64,000 nt of DNA from Gaiellasilicea sp963850995 (GCA_963850995.1 CAWKNQ010000019.1:62001-126000); one strand, 5' to 3'; shown: positions 8,343 through 17,630, counted from the stretch's first letter. The notes: generated by a model from the sequence alone, not told the origin. Made by a program: numbers and translations.

Positions 8343-9540
8343 GTGAGCTCGCTCCCGACCGGTAAGGTCACCTTCCTCTTCGCCGACGTCGAAGGCTCGA
8401 CACGACTCGCGCACGAGCTGGGCGACGACTGGCAGCCGGTCCTCGGTGACGTCAGGCGGCTGCTGCGCGAGGCGGTGACCGGCTCGAACGGGCACGAGGT
8501 CGACTCTCGAGGCGACGAGCTCTTTGCCGTCTTCGCCTCGACCGACGAAGCGGCCTCGGCCGCGTGCGACGCCCAGCGACTGCTCACCGGCCACCACTGG
8601 CCCACGCCCGTGCGCGTCAGGATCGGTTTCCACGCAGGCACGGCCGCGCTGGGGGAGGACGGCTATGTCGGCGTCGACGTGCACCGCGCCTATCGGATCG
8701 CCTCCGCCGGGCACGGCGGCCAGATCGTCGCGTCCGAGTCGGCGGCGACCGTGCTGACGCCGAGCTCGCGACCTCCGCGACCTCGGCCTCTGGTCGCTGC
8801 CCGACCTGCCTGAGCCGGAGCGCATCTTCCAGCTCGACCAGCCGGGTTTCGGTGGAGACTTCCCCCCGCTGCGAGCGCGCCCGGGCGCAACGCCGCTGCG
8901 GGTCGTGCTCGCGGACGACTCGGTGTTGCTGCGCGAGGGCATCGCGCGGCTGCTCGAGGAGGCGGGCTTCGACGTCGTCGCGCAGTCCGGGAACGCGGAG
9001 GACCTCCTCCGCCACGTGGCGATGCACCGGCCCGACGTCGCGGTCGTCGACATCCGCATGCCGCCGACACAGACCGACGAGGGCCTCCGCGCGGCCAAGG
9101 AGATCCGCGACCAGCACGCGGAAACGGGCGTGCTCGTCCTCTCCCAGTTCGTCGAGCCCGCCTACGCGATGGAGCTGCTCTCGTCGAGCGCGGAGAGCGT
9201 CGGCTACCTGCTCAAGGACCGGGTCGCGGACATCGACGAGTTCGCGTCGGCGGTGCGCCGCGTCGCAGAGGGCGGCTCCGCGCTCGACCCGACCGTCGTC
9301 AGCGAGCTGGTCGGTCGCCACCGGCGCGACGACCCGCTCGACGACCTCTCGCCGCGCGAGCGCGAGGTGCTCGAGCTGATGGCCGAGGGGCGCTCGAACC
9401 AGGCGATCGCGGAGCGGCTCTTCGTCACGCTTCGGGCGGTCGAAAAGCACGTGACGAGCATCTTCGTGAAGCTGCGTCTTCCCGCCACGGCGGAGGATCA
9501 TCGCCGGGTGCTCGCCGTGCTCGCGCTCCTGCGCAGCTAA
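8343..9540 (+). CDS. Class III nucleotide cyclase fused to a receiver-LuxR response regulator, frameshifted
   Basis: The first 140 residues are an adenylate/guanylate cyclase domain: VTFLFADVEGSTRL with the first metal Asp, SRGDELFAVF with the second, and GFHAGTA. Past residue about 139 the frame becomes low complexity. One base shifted (indel near 8765), the cyclase C-terminal signature continues (DLGLWSLPDLPEPERIFQL). It then runs through FPPLRARPGATPLRVVLADD into a NarL-type receiver (phospho-Asp in VVDIRMPP) and a LuxR HTH (LSPREREVLELMAEG, NQAIAERLFVTLRAVEKHV). No start or SD separates the parts, so they look like one protein of about 398 residues. As sequenced, the regulator could start at GTG 8905. 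The gene would link cyclic-nucleotide synthesis and transcriptional output. Confidence 0.75.
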
Positions 9541-9705
9541 GAGCTCGATTCAGAATGAGCTTCGTCGCCAGGGTGCTCCGGGTGGTGCGAGCGCAAGGAC
9601 GCAGGGAGCCTCGATAGCTGAAGCTATCGGGGCGACTGAGGACGCCGCGATCGTGCCGCCCGGGGCGGCCTGGCGGCACAAGGCTCATTTTGAATTGAGC
9701 TCTAA
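9538..9705 (+). repeat. Family-1 long-hairpin element, copy 1 (3'-UTR, at stop codon)
   Basis: A 168-bp element begins with the TAA stop of the LuxR regulator and ends GAGCTCTAA. The ends are inverted: GAGCTCGATTCAGAATGAGC on the left pairs with GCTCATTTTGAATTGAGCTC over 20 positions (two G-U). Inside, GTCGCCAGG pairs with CCTGGCGGC. CTCCGGGTGGTGCGA pairs with TCGTGCCGCCCGGGG through 15 pairs including G-U. CTCGATAGC is capped by TGAA and pairs with GCTATCGGGG. Wobbles are all valid on the plus strand, the sense of the upstream gene. A second copy is at 47380-47546. It could be a TA-targeting MITE, a structured RNA, or both. Confidence 0.88.
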
Positions 9706-9781
9706 GTGGTACGGATAACCGCACTTCGAGACGCTGGCTCGCCCTACGGCCCAGGAGGCGCCCGGCTGAGAGTCTGCAGTC

Positions 9782-10576
9782 ATGTCCTTGAACCGCTTCC
9801 GCAGACTCACGGACCGGCCCTATCCGGGCCGGGTCGAGCTCGCCGCGCTGGCCGTCCTGTACGGCGCGTACGAGCTCGTCCGCGGCCTCGGCGGCGAGGA
9901 CTGGGCGGCTGCCCGCGCGAACACCGCAGACATCGTCGCGCTCGAGCGCCGCCTCAACCTCTTTGTCGAGCGTGACGTGCAGAATCTGGTCGCCGCGCTG
10001 CCGGGCATCCCGGCGTTGCTCGGCTTCCTCTACGTCGCCCTCCACTTCGCGGGCACGGCGGCCGCGCTCTTCTGGGTGCACCGCCGCCGCCCGCATGCGT
10101 TCCCGTTCCTCCGCACGACGCTGATCGTGAGCACGGCGCTCGCGCTCGCCGGCTACGTGCTCTACCCGGCTGCGCCGCCGCGGCTCGCGAACATGGGCTT
10201 CGCAGACACGGTCACCAGCCACACCGGGCTCGATCTCAGCTCCGACCTGCTCGGCAGCCTCTACAACCCGATCGCCGCCGTGCCGAGCCTCCACTTCGGC
10301 TATGCGCTGATCGTGGGCGTCGCCGTCGCGCAGCTCGCCGGCCGGCGCTGGCTCCGGTTCGTGGGCGCGGCCTACCCGGGGTTGATGCTGCTGATCATCG
10401 TCGCGACCGGCAACCACTTCCTCTTCGACGCCGTCGCCGGCGCGGCCGTCGTCGCGGTGGGCTGGCTCGCCGCCTCGCGGCTGGCGGCGCCCGCTCCGCC
10501 GCCGCCGCTCCGGCTTCCGGTCCGGCAGGAGGCCTGGACGACGCAGGCCGCCCACACCCACGCGCGGGCGGCCTGA
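9782..10576 (+). CDS. PAP2-superfamily membrane phosphatase / lipid phosphotransferase (AUR1-like)
   Basis: The 264-residue membrane protein has about six hydrophobic segments. Phosphatase motifs are PSLHFGYAL (catalytic His) and GNHFLFDAVAGA (nucleophile His plus Asp). These match the PAP2_3 group related to inositol-phosphorylceramide synthases, so the substrate is likely a lipid phosphate or phosphatidyl-alcohol. The tail is Pro/His-rich. It follows repeat copy 1 after 75 bases and is transcribed alone. The precise lipid is unknown. Confidence 0.85.
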   Translation: MSLNRFRRLTDRPYPGRVELAALAVLYGAYELVRGLGGEDWAAARANTADIVALERRLNLFVERDVQNLVAALPGIPALLGFLYVALHFAGTAAALFWVHRRRPHAFPFLRTTLIVSTALALAGYVLYPAAPPRLANMGFADTVTSHTGLDLSSDLLGSLYNPIAAVPSLHFGYALIVGVAVAQLAGRRWLRFVGAAYPGLMLLIIVATGNHFLFDAVAGAAVVAVGWLAASRLAAPAPPPPLRLPVRQEAWTTQAAHTHARAA

Positions 10577-10610
10577 GGTCGAGAGCCGGCCTGGGAAGTC
10601 TAGGTTGGCG

Positions 10611-11015
10611 TTAGTTGGTCGCGAGCGCCTTGGCCTTGATCGCCTCGAACTCGGCCTGGGTGATCGCGCCGCTGTCGAGCAGCTGCTTGGCGCGATCGAT
10701 CTCGGCCGCGACACCGCCTCCCGAGCCGGCCACCGAGCGAACGTAGTCGTCCATGTCGGCCTGGGCCGCCTGAGACCGCTCGATGCTCCGCCGGGCCATG
10801 TCGTCGGAGTTGGCGATCAGGTAGACGAAGACGCCCAGGAACGGCACCAGAATCACGAACACGAGCCAAAGGGTCTTCTTGCCGCCGCTCGCGTCGCGAC
10901 GCCTGAAGACGTCACCGATGACGTGGAACAGCAGCATGAACCAGGCGACCCACAGGAAGAACACGAGGATCGTCCACATGACGTCCAGGAACGGATAGTC
11001 GGCTGCGAGAATCAA
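10611..11015 (-). CDS. PLDc_N / SHOCT domain membrane protein
   Basis: I chose TTG at 11015 because AAGGAGA sits 5 bases upstream; a longer frame reaches 11048. The N-terminus has two hydrophobic segments (VMWTILVFFLWVAWFMLLFH and TLWLVFVILVPFLGVFVYLI), the phospholipase-D-nuclease N-terminal module. An acidic linker follows, then a C-terminal SHOCT motif (EIDRAKQLLDSGAITQAEFE). Such proteins are common actinobacterial membrane proteins, and SHOCT is thought to mediate oligomerisation. No catalytic domain is present. Confidence 0.82.
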   Translation of the reverse strand: MILAADYPFLDVMWTILVFFLWVAWFMLLFHVIGDVFRRRDASGGKKTLWLVFVILVPFLGVFVYLIANSDDMARRSIERSQAAQADMDDYVRSVAGSGGGVAAEIDRAKQLLDSGAITQAEFEAIKAKALATN

Positions 11016-11113
11016 TGAGATCTCCTTCTCAGATGGGGCGTTGAGCACCCCGCAGACTCGCGTCGGCGGCGGTGGGTTTCATCATGCCGATCGGGTGATT
11101 CGACGATCACTTG

Positions 11114-11186
11114 AGCCGGAGGCGGGACTCGAACCCACGACCCACGCTTTACAAGAGCGTTGCTCTACCAACTGAGCTACTCCGGC
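11114..11186 (-). tRNA. tRNA-Thr (anticodon TGT)
   Basis: On the minus strand a 73-base cloverleaf has acceptor GCCGGAG/CTCCGGC with discriminator T. The D arm is GCTC-AGTTGGTA-GAGC. The anticodon stem ACGCT/AGCGT holds loop CTTGTAA (anticodon TGT, decoding ACA). The T arm is GTGGG-TTCGAGT-CCCGC. CCA is not encoded. Confidence 0.97.
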
Positions 11187-11209
11187 TTGCGCCGGACATC
11201 GTACTCGGC

Positions 11210-11875
11210 CTAGTTCAGCACCTCGCGCGTCTTCTGGTGCGCCAGGATCTTACGCTTGACGCGCTGGAGGGCGTTGTCGATCGTCTTGCAGTCGCAGCCG
11301 AGCTCGTCCGCCATCTCCTCGTAGGAGAGCCCTTCGAGGTAGCAGCGCAGCGCCTCGGCCTCGAGCCGCGAGAGGCCGGTGCCGAGCGTGAAGACGAGGC
11401 TCTGCAGCTCCTCCGTCGAGATCACGCACACGGAGGGGTCGTTCGTGGACGGGCCCGGGAGCGCGTCGCCTAGGGAGCAGTCGCCCTCGGAGTCCTGACC
11501 CGCCGGCGTGTGACTGAACGAGATGTACTGGTTCAGCGGCTGGTGCTTGAAGCGGGTCGCCGTCTTGATCGCGGTGATGATCTGCCGCGTCACGCACAGC
11601 TCGGCAAAGCTCCGGAACGACGTCTCCTTGTCGGCGCGGAAGTCGCGAACGGCCTTGTAGAGACCGATCAGGCCCTCCTGGACGAGGTCCTCAGAGTCGC
11701 CGCCGGCGAGAAAGTACGAGCTCGCCTTCAGGCGGACGAAACCCGTGTAGCGGCGCATCAGGGCGTCGAGCGCGGCCTGGCTGCCGTTCCGTGCCTTCAC
11801 GACCAGCTGCAAATCCTCAAGCTCTCGTTGAGCCTTCTGCGCCGACTTGACTGCGGTGACGGGATGGGCGGGCAT
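11210..11875 (-). CDS. sigH: SigH-type RNA polymerase sigma factor (sigma-70 family)
   Basis: The 221-residue product has region 2 (ALMRRYTGFVRLKASSYF, EDLVQEGLIGLYKAVRDF, ITAIKTATRFKHQPLN) and a C-terminal region 4 (GLSRLEAEALRCYLEG, SYEEMADELGCDCKTIDNAL). The order and motifs match the Bacillus SigH (sporulation sigma-30) group rather than ECF sigmas. The ATG at 11875 has SD AGGAG 7 bases upstream and a clear housekeeping-type promoter at 11959-11987. In this lineage its regulon is unknown; starvation or transition-phase control is an inference. The neighbours rlmB, NYN and cysS are the classic sigH context. Confidence 0.93.
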   Translation of the reverse strand: MPAHPVTAVKSAQKAQRELEDLQLVVKARNGSQAALDALMRRYTGFVRLKASSYFLAGGDSEDLVQEGLIGLYKAVRDFRADKETSFRSFAELCVTRQIITAIKTATRFKHQPLNQYISFSHTPAGQDSEGDCSLGDALPGPSTNDPSVCVISTEELQSLVFTLGTGLSRLEAEALRCYLEGLSYEEMADELGCDCKTIDNALQRVKRKILAHQKTREVLN

Positions 11876-11958
11876 CGCGGTCTCCTGGTCGTTGGCGGGA
11901 TCGAGCGACAGCGGCGGCTGAGGTTCAGAGGTGAACTCTCACCCTTAGGTTGAGGCAG

Positions 11959-11987
11959 AACATAGCAAGGACCGGCGCAAGTTACAA
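11959..11987 (-). promoter_or_regulatory. Predicted vegetative promoter of sigH
   Basis: On the minus strand TTGTAA and TATGTT are separated by exactly 17 bases. The predicted transcript would have a leader of about 75 bases before the sigH ATG. No other candidate is seen in 11876-12037. Confidence 0.6.
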
Positions 11988-12037
11988 GTCGCTTGCAATG
12001 CGACTAACCTGCTAGGAACATATGTTCGTGTTCGGAG

Positions 12038-12469
12038 CTACTCGCCGCGGCGCAGCCGCTCGAGCCGGGCACGTGTCTCGTCGTCGAGCGCATCGGCGAG
12101 ACGGGAGCCTCGTGGGGGCTCGTGGCTCGGCTGCTCGAGCTCGGCCAGGAAGGCCGGCGACGAGCGCTTCTGCACCTCCTGCCCGGAGGTGCCGCGAACC
12201 GCGAGGTCCGAAGAGACGAGGCAGACCTGCTCGGTGGCACGATGCTCGGCCGCGAGCCGCTCGAGCAACGCGTCGGCGTGGCGTGCGTGACGGATCGTCA
12301 GCGGGCCGATCTCGGCGTCGGTTCCAGGCCCGTCCCAGACGAGCACTCCGCGCGCGCCGCGCAGCGCCACGAACGAGGCGAGCGCGTCCACGAGCGCTCG
12401 CTGGCTCTCGTAGCCCCCGGCGTGGAGCAGGTTGTGGCCGTCGAACAGGTAGAGCGTCGGCTCAGCCAT
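12038..12469 (-). CDS. NYN-domain RNase (YacP/Rae1-like)
   Basis: The 143-residue NYN (PIN-like) protein starts MAEPTLYLFDGHNLLHAGG. The first catalytic Asp is in LFDGHN, with further acidic residues in VWDGPGTDAE and SSDLAVRG. YacP/Rae1 relatives cleave mRNA, in Bacillus on the ribosome. It overlaps the end of rlmB by 8 bases, so it is translationally coupled, the usual rlmB-yacP-sigH order. Confidence 0.87.
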   Translation of the reverse strand: MAEPTLYLFDGHNLLHAGGYESQRALVDALASFVALRGARGVLVWDGPGTDAEIGPLTIRHARHADALLERLAAEHRATEQVCLVSSDLAVRGTSGQEVQKRSSPAFLAELEQPSHEPPRGSRLADALDDETRARLERLRRGE

Positions 12470-13166
12470 CGCGCCTCCTCCGCGCCTCGTACAGGAGCAG
12501 CGCTGCGGCGACGCTGACGTTGAGGGACTCGACGTTGCCGGCCAGCGGGATCGCGACGGCGGCGTCGCAGGCCCGACGGACGAGCGGCCGCACGCCCTTG
12601 CCCTCGGCGCCGAAGACGAGGGCCAGACCCCCGGACAGGTCTGCTTCCCACATGCTCTCCCCGGCCTCGGCAGCCGCGGCGTAGATCCAGAGGTCGGCGC
12701 GCTTGATCTCGTTCAGATAGCGCGCGAGGTTCGGCACGACCGCGACCGGCAGGTGCTCGACGGCTCCAGCCGATGCGCGGCAGACGGCGGCAGTCACGCG
12801 TGCGGAGCCATGGGCGGGGACGACGACCCCGGTGGCGCCGGCGCCCTCCGCGCTGCGGATCACCGCGCCGAGGTTGCGCGGGTCCGTGACCTGGTCGAGG
12901 CAGGCGAGGAGCGGCAGCTCGACGGCGGCGAGCTCGTGCCCGTCCGCGTAGCGATACGGCTCGCACCACGCCAGAACGCCCTGGTGGTCGCGTGTATCGG
13001 CCGCCTCGCTGACCTCGCGGTCGGGCTTGACCTGGACGCGCGGGCCGTCCCCCAGCCACGGCTCGGCGGCGAGCGCGCGCTCGGTCGCCCAGAGCTCGAG
13101 CACTTCCCGCGGGCCGCGGAGTGCCTCGCGCACGGGCCGGCGGCCGTAGACCTGCTCCCGGGTCAC
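12462..13166 (-). CDS. rlmB: 23S rRNA (guanosine-2'-O)-methyltransferase, TrmH/SpoU family
   Basis: This 234-residue SPOUT methyltransferase starts at GTG 13166, overlapping the cysS stop (GTGA). It begins VTREQVYGRRPVREAL. The three SPOUT motifs are QVTDPRNLGAVIRSAEG, LVFGAEGKGVRPL and IPLAGNVESLNVSVAAALLL. It methylates ribose of a guanosine in 23S rRNA or, less likely, a tRNA. The N-terminal substrate-binding domain is present. The frame is open far upstream through cysS, which is an artefact of GC-rich sequence. Confidence 0.9.
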   Translation of the reverse strand: MTREQVYGRRPVREALRGPREVLELWATERALAAEPWLGDGPRVQVKPDREVSEAADTRDHQGVLAWCEPYRYADGHELAAVELPLLACLDQVTDPRNLGAVIRSAEGAGATGVVVPAHGSARVTAAVCRASAGAVEHLPVAVVPNLARYLNEIKRADLWIYAAAAEAGESMWEADLSGGLALVFGAEGKGVRPLVRRACDAAVAIPLAGNVESLNVSVAAALLLYEARRRRDG

Positions 13167-14436
13167 GCCTTCGGGACGAGCCGATAGCCGCCCGGATCGT
13201 CCCGCACGGTCCAGCCGGCGGCCTCGATCTGCGCGCGGAGCTCGTCGGCTCGTTCGAACTCCTTCGCCGTGCGCGCGTCCTGGCGGGCGCGTGCGAGCTC
13301 GTGCAGCTCGGGCGGCGCCTCCGCCTGCTCGGCGAGGGCCGCGAGCCCGAACACGTCGAGCGCGCGCCGGAGCAGGTCGTGGTCGCGCCACTCGTGCATC
13401 AGACGCCAGCGCCTCGGGCGTCGAGAAGTCGTCGTCGAGCGCGTTCTCGAAGCGCTCCCACGCGTCGGCGGGGGCGGGCTCGGACGGATTGCGGAAGACC
13501 TCGCGAAGGCCGTCGGCACGGGACTGCGCCTCGGCCATCCGCTCGTCCGAGAAGTCGATCGGGCTGCGCCAGTGCGCCGTCGAGGAAGAACAGCATCGTC
13601 GTGTCACTCCCCCATCTGTCGAGCGCCTCTTTGATCGACTCGACGTTCCCCACCGACTTCGACATCTTCTCGCCGGTGAAGCGGAGCATGCCGTTGTGCA
13701 TCCAGATCCGCGCGAATTCGTCCCCGCGCGCACGTGACTGCGCGAGCTCGTTCTCGTGGTGCGGGAAGACGATGTCGATCCCGCCGCCGTGGATTTCGAA
13801 CGATGAGCCAAGCAGCTTCTTGGCCATCGCCGAGCACTCGATGTGCCAGCCCGGCCGCCCCCGTCCCCAGGGCGACTCCCACGAACGATCCTCGTCGGGC
13901 TTCTGGGCCTTCCAGAGCGCAAAGTCGCGCGGATCCTCCTTGCGCGGATTCGGCTCCTGCTCCTCGACGTCCGCCGGACTCTGCCCCGAAAGCCGACCGT
14001 ACTCGGGCCAGCGTGCGACTCGAAAGTAGACGTCGCCGTCGACCTCGTACGCGTACCCGCGCTCGATCAGCTCGGCGATGAAAGCGACAATCTCGTCCAT
14101 CGTGTGTGAAACACGCGGGAAGTGGTCGACCTCGTCGAGCCCGAAGCGACCGACGTCCTCGAGGTACCAGGCTGTGGCCTCGTCTGCCCGCTCACCACTG
14201 CGTCCCGGCGCAGCCACGAAGATCTTGTCGTCGACGTCGGTGATGTTGTGGACGAGCGTGACGTCGTAGCCGCGCAGCCGTAGCCAGCGCGCGAGCCACG
14301 AGAAGACGACGAACGGCCGGGCGTTGCCGATGTGGGCCCGCGCGTAGACGGTCGGGCCGCAGACGTACATCCCGATCGGGCCCGGCGGGTCGGGCAGGTC
14401 GACGAGCCCGCGCTCGAGGGTGCTATAGAGCCGCAT
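13163..14436 (-). CDS. cysS: Cysteinyl-tRNA synthetase, with two frameshifts
   Basis: The class I synthetase starts at ATG 14436 (MRLYSTLERG). It carries the zinc Cys in YVCGPTVYA, the HIGH-like HIGN in RAHIGNARPF, PGWHIECSAM, and the KMSKS loop GEKMSKSVGN. The first frame diverges after TTMLFFLDGALAQP (indel near 13568). It continues as IDFSDERMAEAQSRADGLRE in a second frame until FSTPEALA (indel near 13407), then LMHEWRDHDLLRRALDVFG to the stop in a third. Joined length is about 424 residues, slightly short for the family. Two breaks in an essential single-copy gene point to sequence errors. Confidence 0.9.
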
Positions 14437-15412
14437 CGACCCGCCGCAGCGCCTCGTCCTGCGGCAGCGCGGCAATCACCGTCCACAGCTCCGGCCCGCG
14501 ATCGGCGCCCGTGAGCGCGAGTCGCAGCGCGCGGAGGTCGCCGCCCACCGCCTTCAGCTCGCGCACGACCTCCTTGCCGTCGAGCCCCTTCGACCGCAGC
14601 TCCGCGAAGCGCTCGAGCGTCGGCCGCGCCTCGCCGGGCAGCGTCACCGGCCGCGGCTCCATGATCGCGCTCGCCATCGCGCGGGCCTCGACGAGGTCAC
14701 GCGCGCCCCGCAGGGCGCGGGCGAGCTGCGGTGGCGCACCAGCCCTGGACGCGAGCTCCTCGTCCGAGAGGGCCTCGATCGCGTCGATCGCGAGCCGGCG
14801 AATTCGCGGCACGTCGAGCTGGACGTCGTGGCGCGGCAGCCCCAGCTCCTCCAGATAGGCCCGCACCGCCTCCGGCGGAATCCCCTGCTCGCGTAGATCG
14901 TCGACGGTCGCGACGCCGTGGTTTCGCTTCGAGAGCTTCCTGCCGTCCGGCCCGAGGACGAGACCGTGGTGGACGTACTCCGGCGGCTCGGTCCCGAGTG
15001 CCTCGTGCAGCCGCCTGTGGAGGGCCTCGTTCGGGCGGTGGTCCGAGCCTCGAATCACGTGCGTGATCCCGAAATGGACGTCGTCGACGACGCTCGCGAC
15101 GTGATAGGTGGGCGTGCCGTCCTCGCGTACGAGCGTGATCCCGTCGAAGCGCTCGCCGAGCGCGCGCCCCGCCTCGAGGTGCTGCTCGCGCCGCTCGCTC
15201 TGACGTACCGGCCCCTCGTTCCAGACGATCCCGAGCCACTCGAGGTCGCGGACGAGCTCCTCCTCGCCTCCGGGGAGGTTACGCCTCGGATCGGTGTCGT
15301 CGATCCGCAGCAGGAACCAGTCCCCGCGGCGCCGGTTCGCCACGGCGGAGAGAGCGCTGCCGAGATGGAGCGAGCCCGTGGGGCTCGGAGCGAAGCGGAC
15401 GCGCGTGGACAC
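14423..15412 (-). CDS. gltX: Compact glutamyl-tRNA synthetase-like protein
   Basis: The 329-residue protein has the GluRS signatures FAPSPTGSLHLGSAL (HIGH motif), DGTPTYHVASVVDD, ITHVIRGSDH and the KLSKRNHG loop. The C-terminus ends ALRLALTGADRGPELW. It is about 140 residues shorter than normal GluRS. Most of the connecting region between REQHLEAGRALGERF and DGTPTYH is missing, and the anticodon region is reduced. No cysteine is present, so it is not a standard zinc-bearing GluQ-RS. Frame and termini look intact. It overlaps cysS by 14 bases. It may be a minimal GluRS or a specialised paralogue; a second GltX elsewhere would decide. Confidence 0.82.
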   Translation of the reverse strand: MSTRVRFAPSPTGSLHLGSALSAVANRRRGDWFLLRIDDTDPRRNLPGGEEELVRDLEWLGIVWNEGPVRQSERREQHLEAGRALGERFDGITLVREDGTPTYHVASVVDDVHFGITHVIRGSDHRPNEALHRRLHEALGTEPPEYVHHGLVLGPDGRKLSKRNHGVATVDDLREQGIPPEAVRAYLEELGLPRHDVQLDVPRIRRLAIDAIEALSDEELASRAGAPPQLARALRGARDLVEARAMASAIMEPRPVTLPGEARPTLERFAELRSKGLDGKEVVRELKAVGGDLRALRLALTGADRGPELWTVIAALPQDEALRRVDAAL

Positions 15413-15421
15413 GCTCTGAGT

Positions 15422-17630
15422 CTACGAGTCGCGCTCTGCGTGGAACCGCCGCAGCCGCAGCGAGTTCGAGACGACGAACACGCTCGAGAGGGCCATCGCG
15501 CCGCCCGCGATCAGCGGGTTGAGGAGACCGGCGGCGGCGAGCGGGATCGCGGCGACGTTGTACGCGAAGGCCCAGAAGAGATTGCCCTTGATCGTCGCGA
15601 GCGTCCGGCGCGAGAGGCGGATCGCGTCGGGCGCGGCACGGAGGTCACCGGAGACGAGCGTCAGGTCGCTCGCCTCGATCGCGACGTCGGTGCCGGTCCC
15701 GATCGCGAGCCCGAGATCAGCCTGGGCGAGCGCGGGCGCGTCGTTCAAGCCGTCACCGACCATCGCCACGACCCGTCCCCGCGACTGGAGCTTGCGCACG
15801 ACCTCGGCCTTCTCCGCCGGCAGCACCTCGGCGATCACCTCGTCGATCCCTGCCTCGGCTGCGACTGCGCGGGCGGTCTGCTCGTTGTCTCCGGTGAGCA
15901 GCACGGGATGGAGGCCGAGCTCGCGCAGGCGGCGAATCGCCTCGGCGCTCGCCAGGCTTGATCCGGTCGGAGACGACGAAGAGCGCCTGTGCCCGTCCGC
16001 CCCAGGCGGCTGCGATCACGGTCTTGCCTTCGGCTTCCGCGCCTTCCTGCGCCACGCGCAGCTCCTCCGGGAGCGAGAAGCCGTGCGCGGCGAGCAACGA
16101 CGGACGGCCCGCCACGAGCTCGAGGCCGTCGACGACGCCCTCGACGCCGAGCCCCTCGCGGTTACGGAAGCCCTCCACCGGAGGCAGCGGCTCTGTGCCT
16201 GCGGCGGCGATCGCCTGGGCGACCGGATGCTCGGAGGCGCTCTCGAGCGCGGCGACGAGCCGCAACGCTGCGTCCGGATCGACTCCCTGCGCCGACACGA
16301 CCCGTTCGAGCGCCATCTTTCCGGTCGTCACCGTGCCGGTCTTGTCGAGCACGACCGTGTCGGCGCTCCGGGTCGACTCGAGGATCTCCGGGCCCCTGAT
16401 CAGGATTCCGAGCTGAGCTCCGCGCCCGGTGCCGACGAGGAGGGCGGTCGGCGTCGCGAGCCCGAGCGCGCATGGGCAGGCGATGATCAGCACCGCTACC
16501 GAGGCGGCGAAGGCGAAGGTCGCGCCGGCCCCGGCCAGGAGCCAGAACGCGAGCGTCGCGAGCGCAAGCCCGATCACGATCGGGACGAACACGGCGGAGA
16601 TCCGGTCGGCGAGGCGCTGCACGGGCGCTTTGCCCGACTGCGCCTCCGTGACGAGGCGCGCGATCTGGGCGAGTGCCGTGTCGGCGCCGACGCCCGTCGC
16701 ACGAACGACGAGGCGGCCGCCCACGTTGATCGTCGCGCCGAAGACCTCGTCGCCCGGCTGCACCTCGACGGGGACGCTCTCGCCGGTCAGCATCGACGTG
16801 TCAACCGCTGAGCCGCCCTCCTCGACGACGCCGTCGGTTGCGATCTTCTCGCCCGGCCGGACGACGAAGCGGTCTCCTACTCCGAGCAGGTCGGCCGGCA
16901 CCCGCCGCTCCCGCCCATCGGCGTCGAGCACGCTGACCTCCTTGGCGCCGAGCTCGAGCAGGGCCTGCAGAGCCGCTCCGGCGCGCCGCTTGGCGCGGGT
17001 CTCGAAGTAGCGCCCGGCCAGGATGAACGTCGTCACGACGGCTGCGACCTCGAAGTAGACCTGCGAGGCCGCCTCGTCGCGGTCGAAGACGAGCTCGAAG
17101 CCCATGCGCATCCCGGGCTCGCCGGCGCCGAGGAAGAGGAGCGCGACGACCGACCAGCCCCAGGCTGCGAGCACTCCGACCGAGATCAGCGTGTCCATCG
17201 TCGCGGCCCGGTGCTTCAGGTTCTGCCAGGCCGCGAGGTGGAACGGCCATGCGCCCCAGAGCACGACCGGCGTCGCCAGCAGCAGCGAGAGCCACTGCCA
17301 GTAGTCGAACTGGAGCTGCTCGAACATCGCGAGCAGGAGGACGGGGAGAGACATGGCCGCCGAGAAGACGAGACGGCGACGGAGCGACGCGGTCGGATCC
17401 TCCTCGGCCGCGAGCTCGTCCAAGGCGGCGCGGTAGCCGGCGGACTCGACCGCCGCGACAAGATCCTCGGCCGCGACTCGGCTCGTGTCGAACGCGACCG
17501 ATGCGCGCTCCGTCGCGTAGTTGACGGATGCATCGACCCCGTCGAGCTCGTTCAACCGCCTCTCCACGCGGGCCGCGCACGAAGCGCATGTCATCCCCGT
17601 GATCGGGAGCTGGACTTCCGAGATACCCAC
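15422..17630 (-). CDS. copA: Cu(I)-exporting P-type ATPase, frameshifted
   Basis: This is a P1B-type ATPase. Residues 1-70 are a heavy-metal-associated domain with GMTCASCAARVERRL. Then come transmembrane helices, the TGES loop (MLTGESVPVE), the CPC metal site in ACPCALGLATPTALLVG, and the phosphorylation motif DKTGTVTTGK. The frame breaks after VVSDRIKP near 15952 and resumes as SAEAIRRLRELGLHPVLLTGDN. It then continues through MVGDGLNDAPALAQADLG to the end. Joined length is about 735 residues, normal for CopA. The GTG start at 17630 lies inside the CsoR-type operator, so the mRNA may be leaderless. Divergent csoR supports copper efflux. Confidence 0.92.

Noticed and set aside
9538..9705. 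Simple intrinsic terminator as sole explanation of the repeat
   Set aside because: The element is about 165 bases, repeated with conserved ends and covariation, far more than a terminator needs, though it may also terminate transcription.
12462..13922. Long fusion of cysS and rlmB in one frame
   Set aside because: The upstream half is part of cysS read after an indel. rlmB has its own start overlapping the cysS stop.
14423..15412. GluQ-RS (tRNA-Asp queuosine glutamylation) identity
   Set aside because: It lacks the zinc-binding cysteines and has a C-terminal region beyond the GluQ-RS core, so I kept it as a GluRS-like protein.
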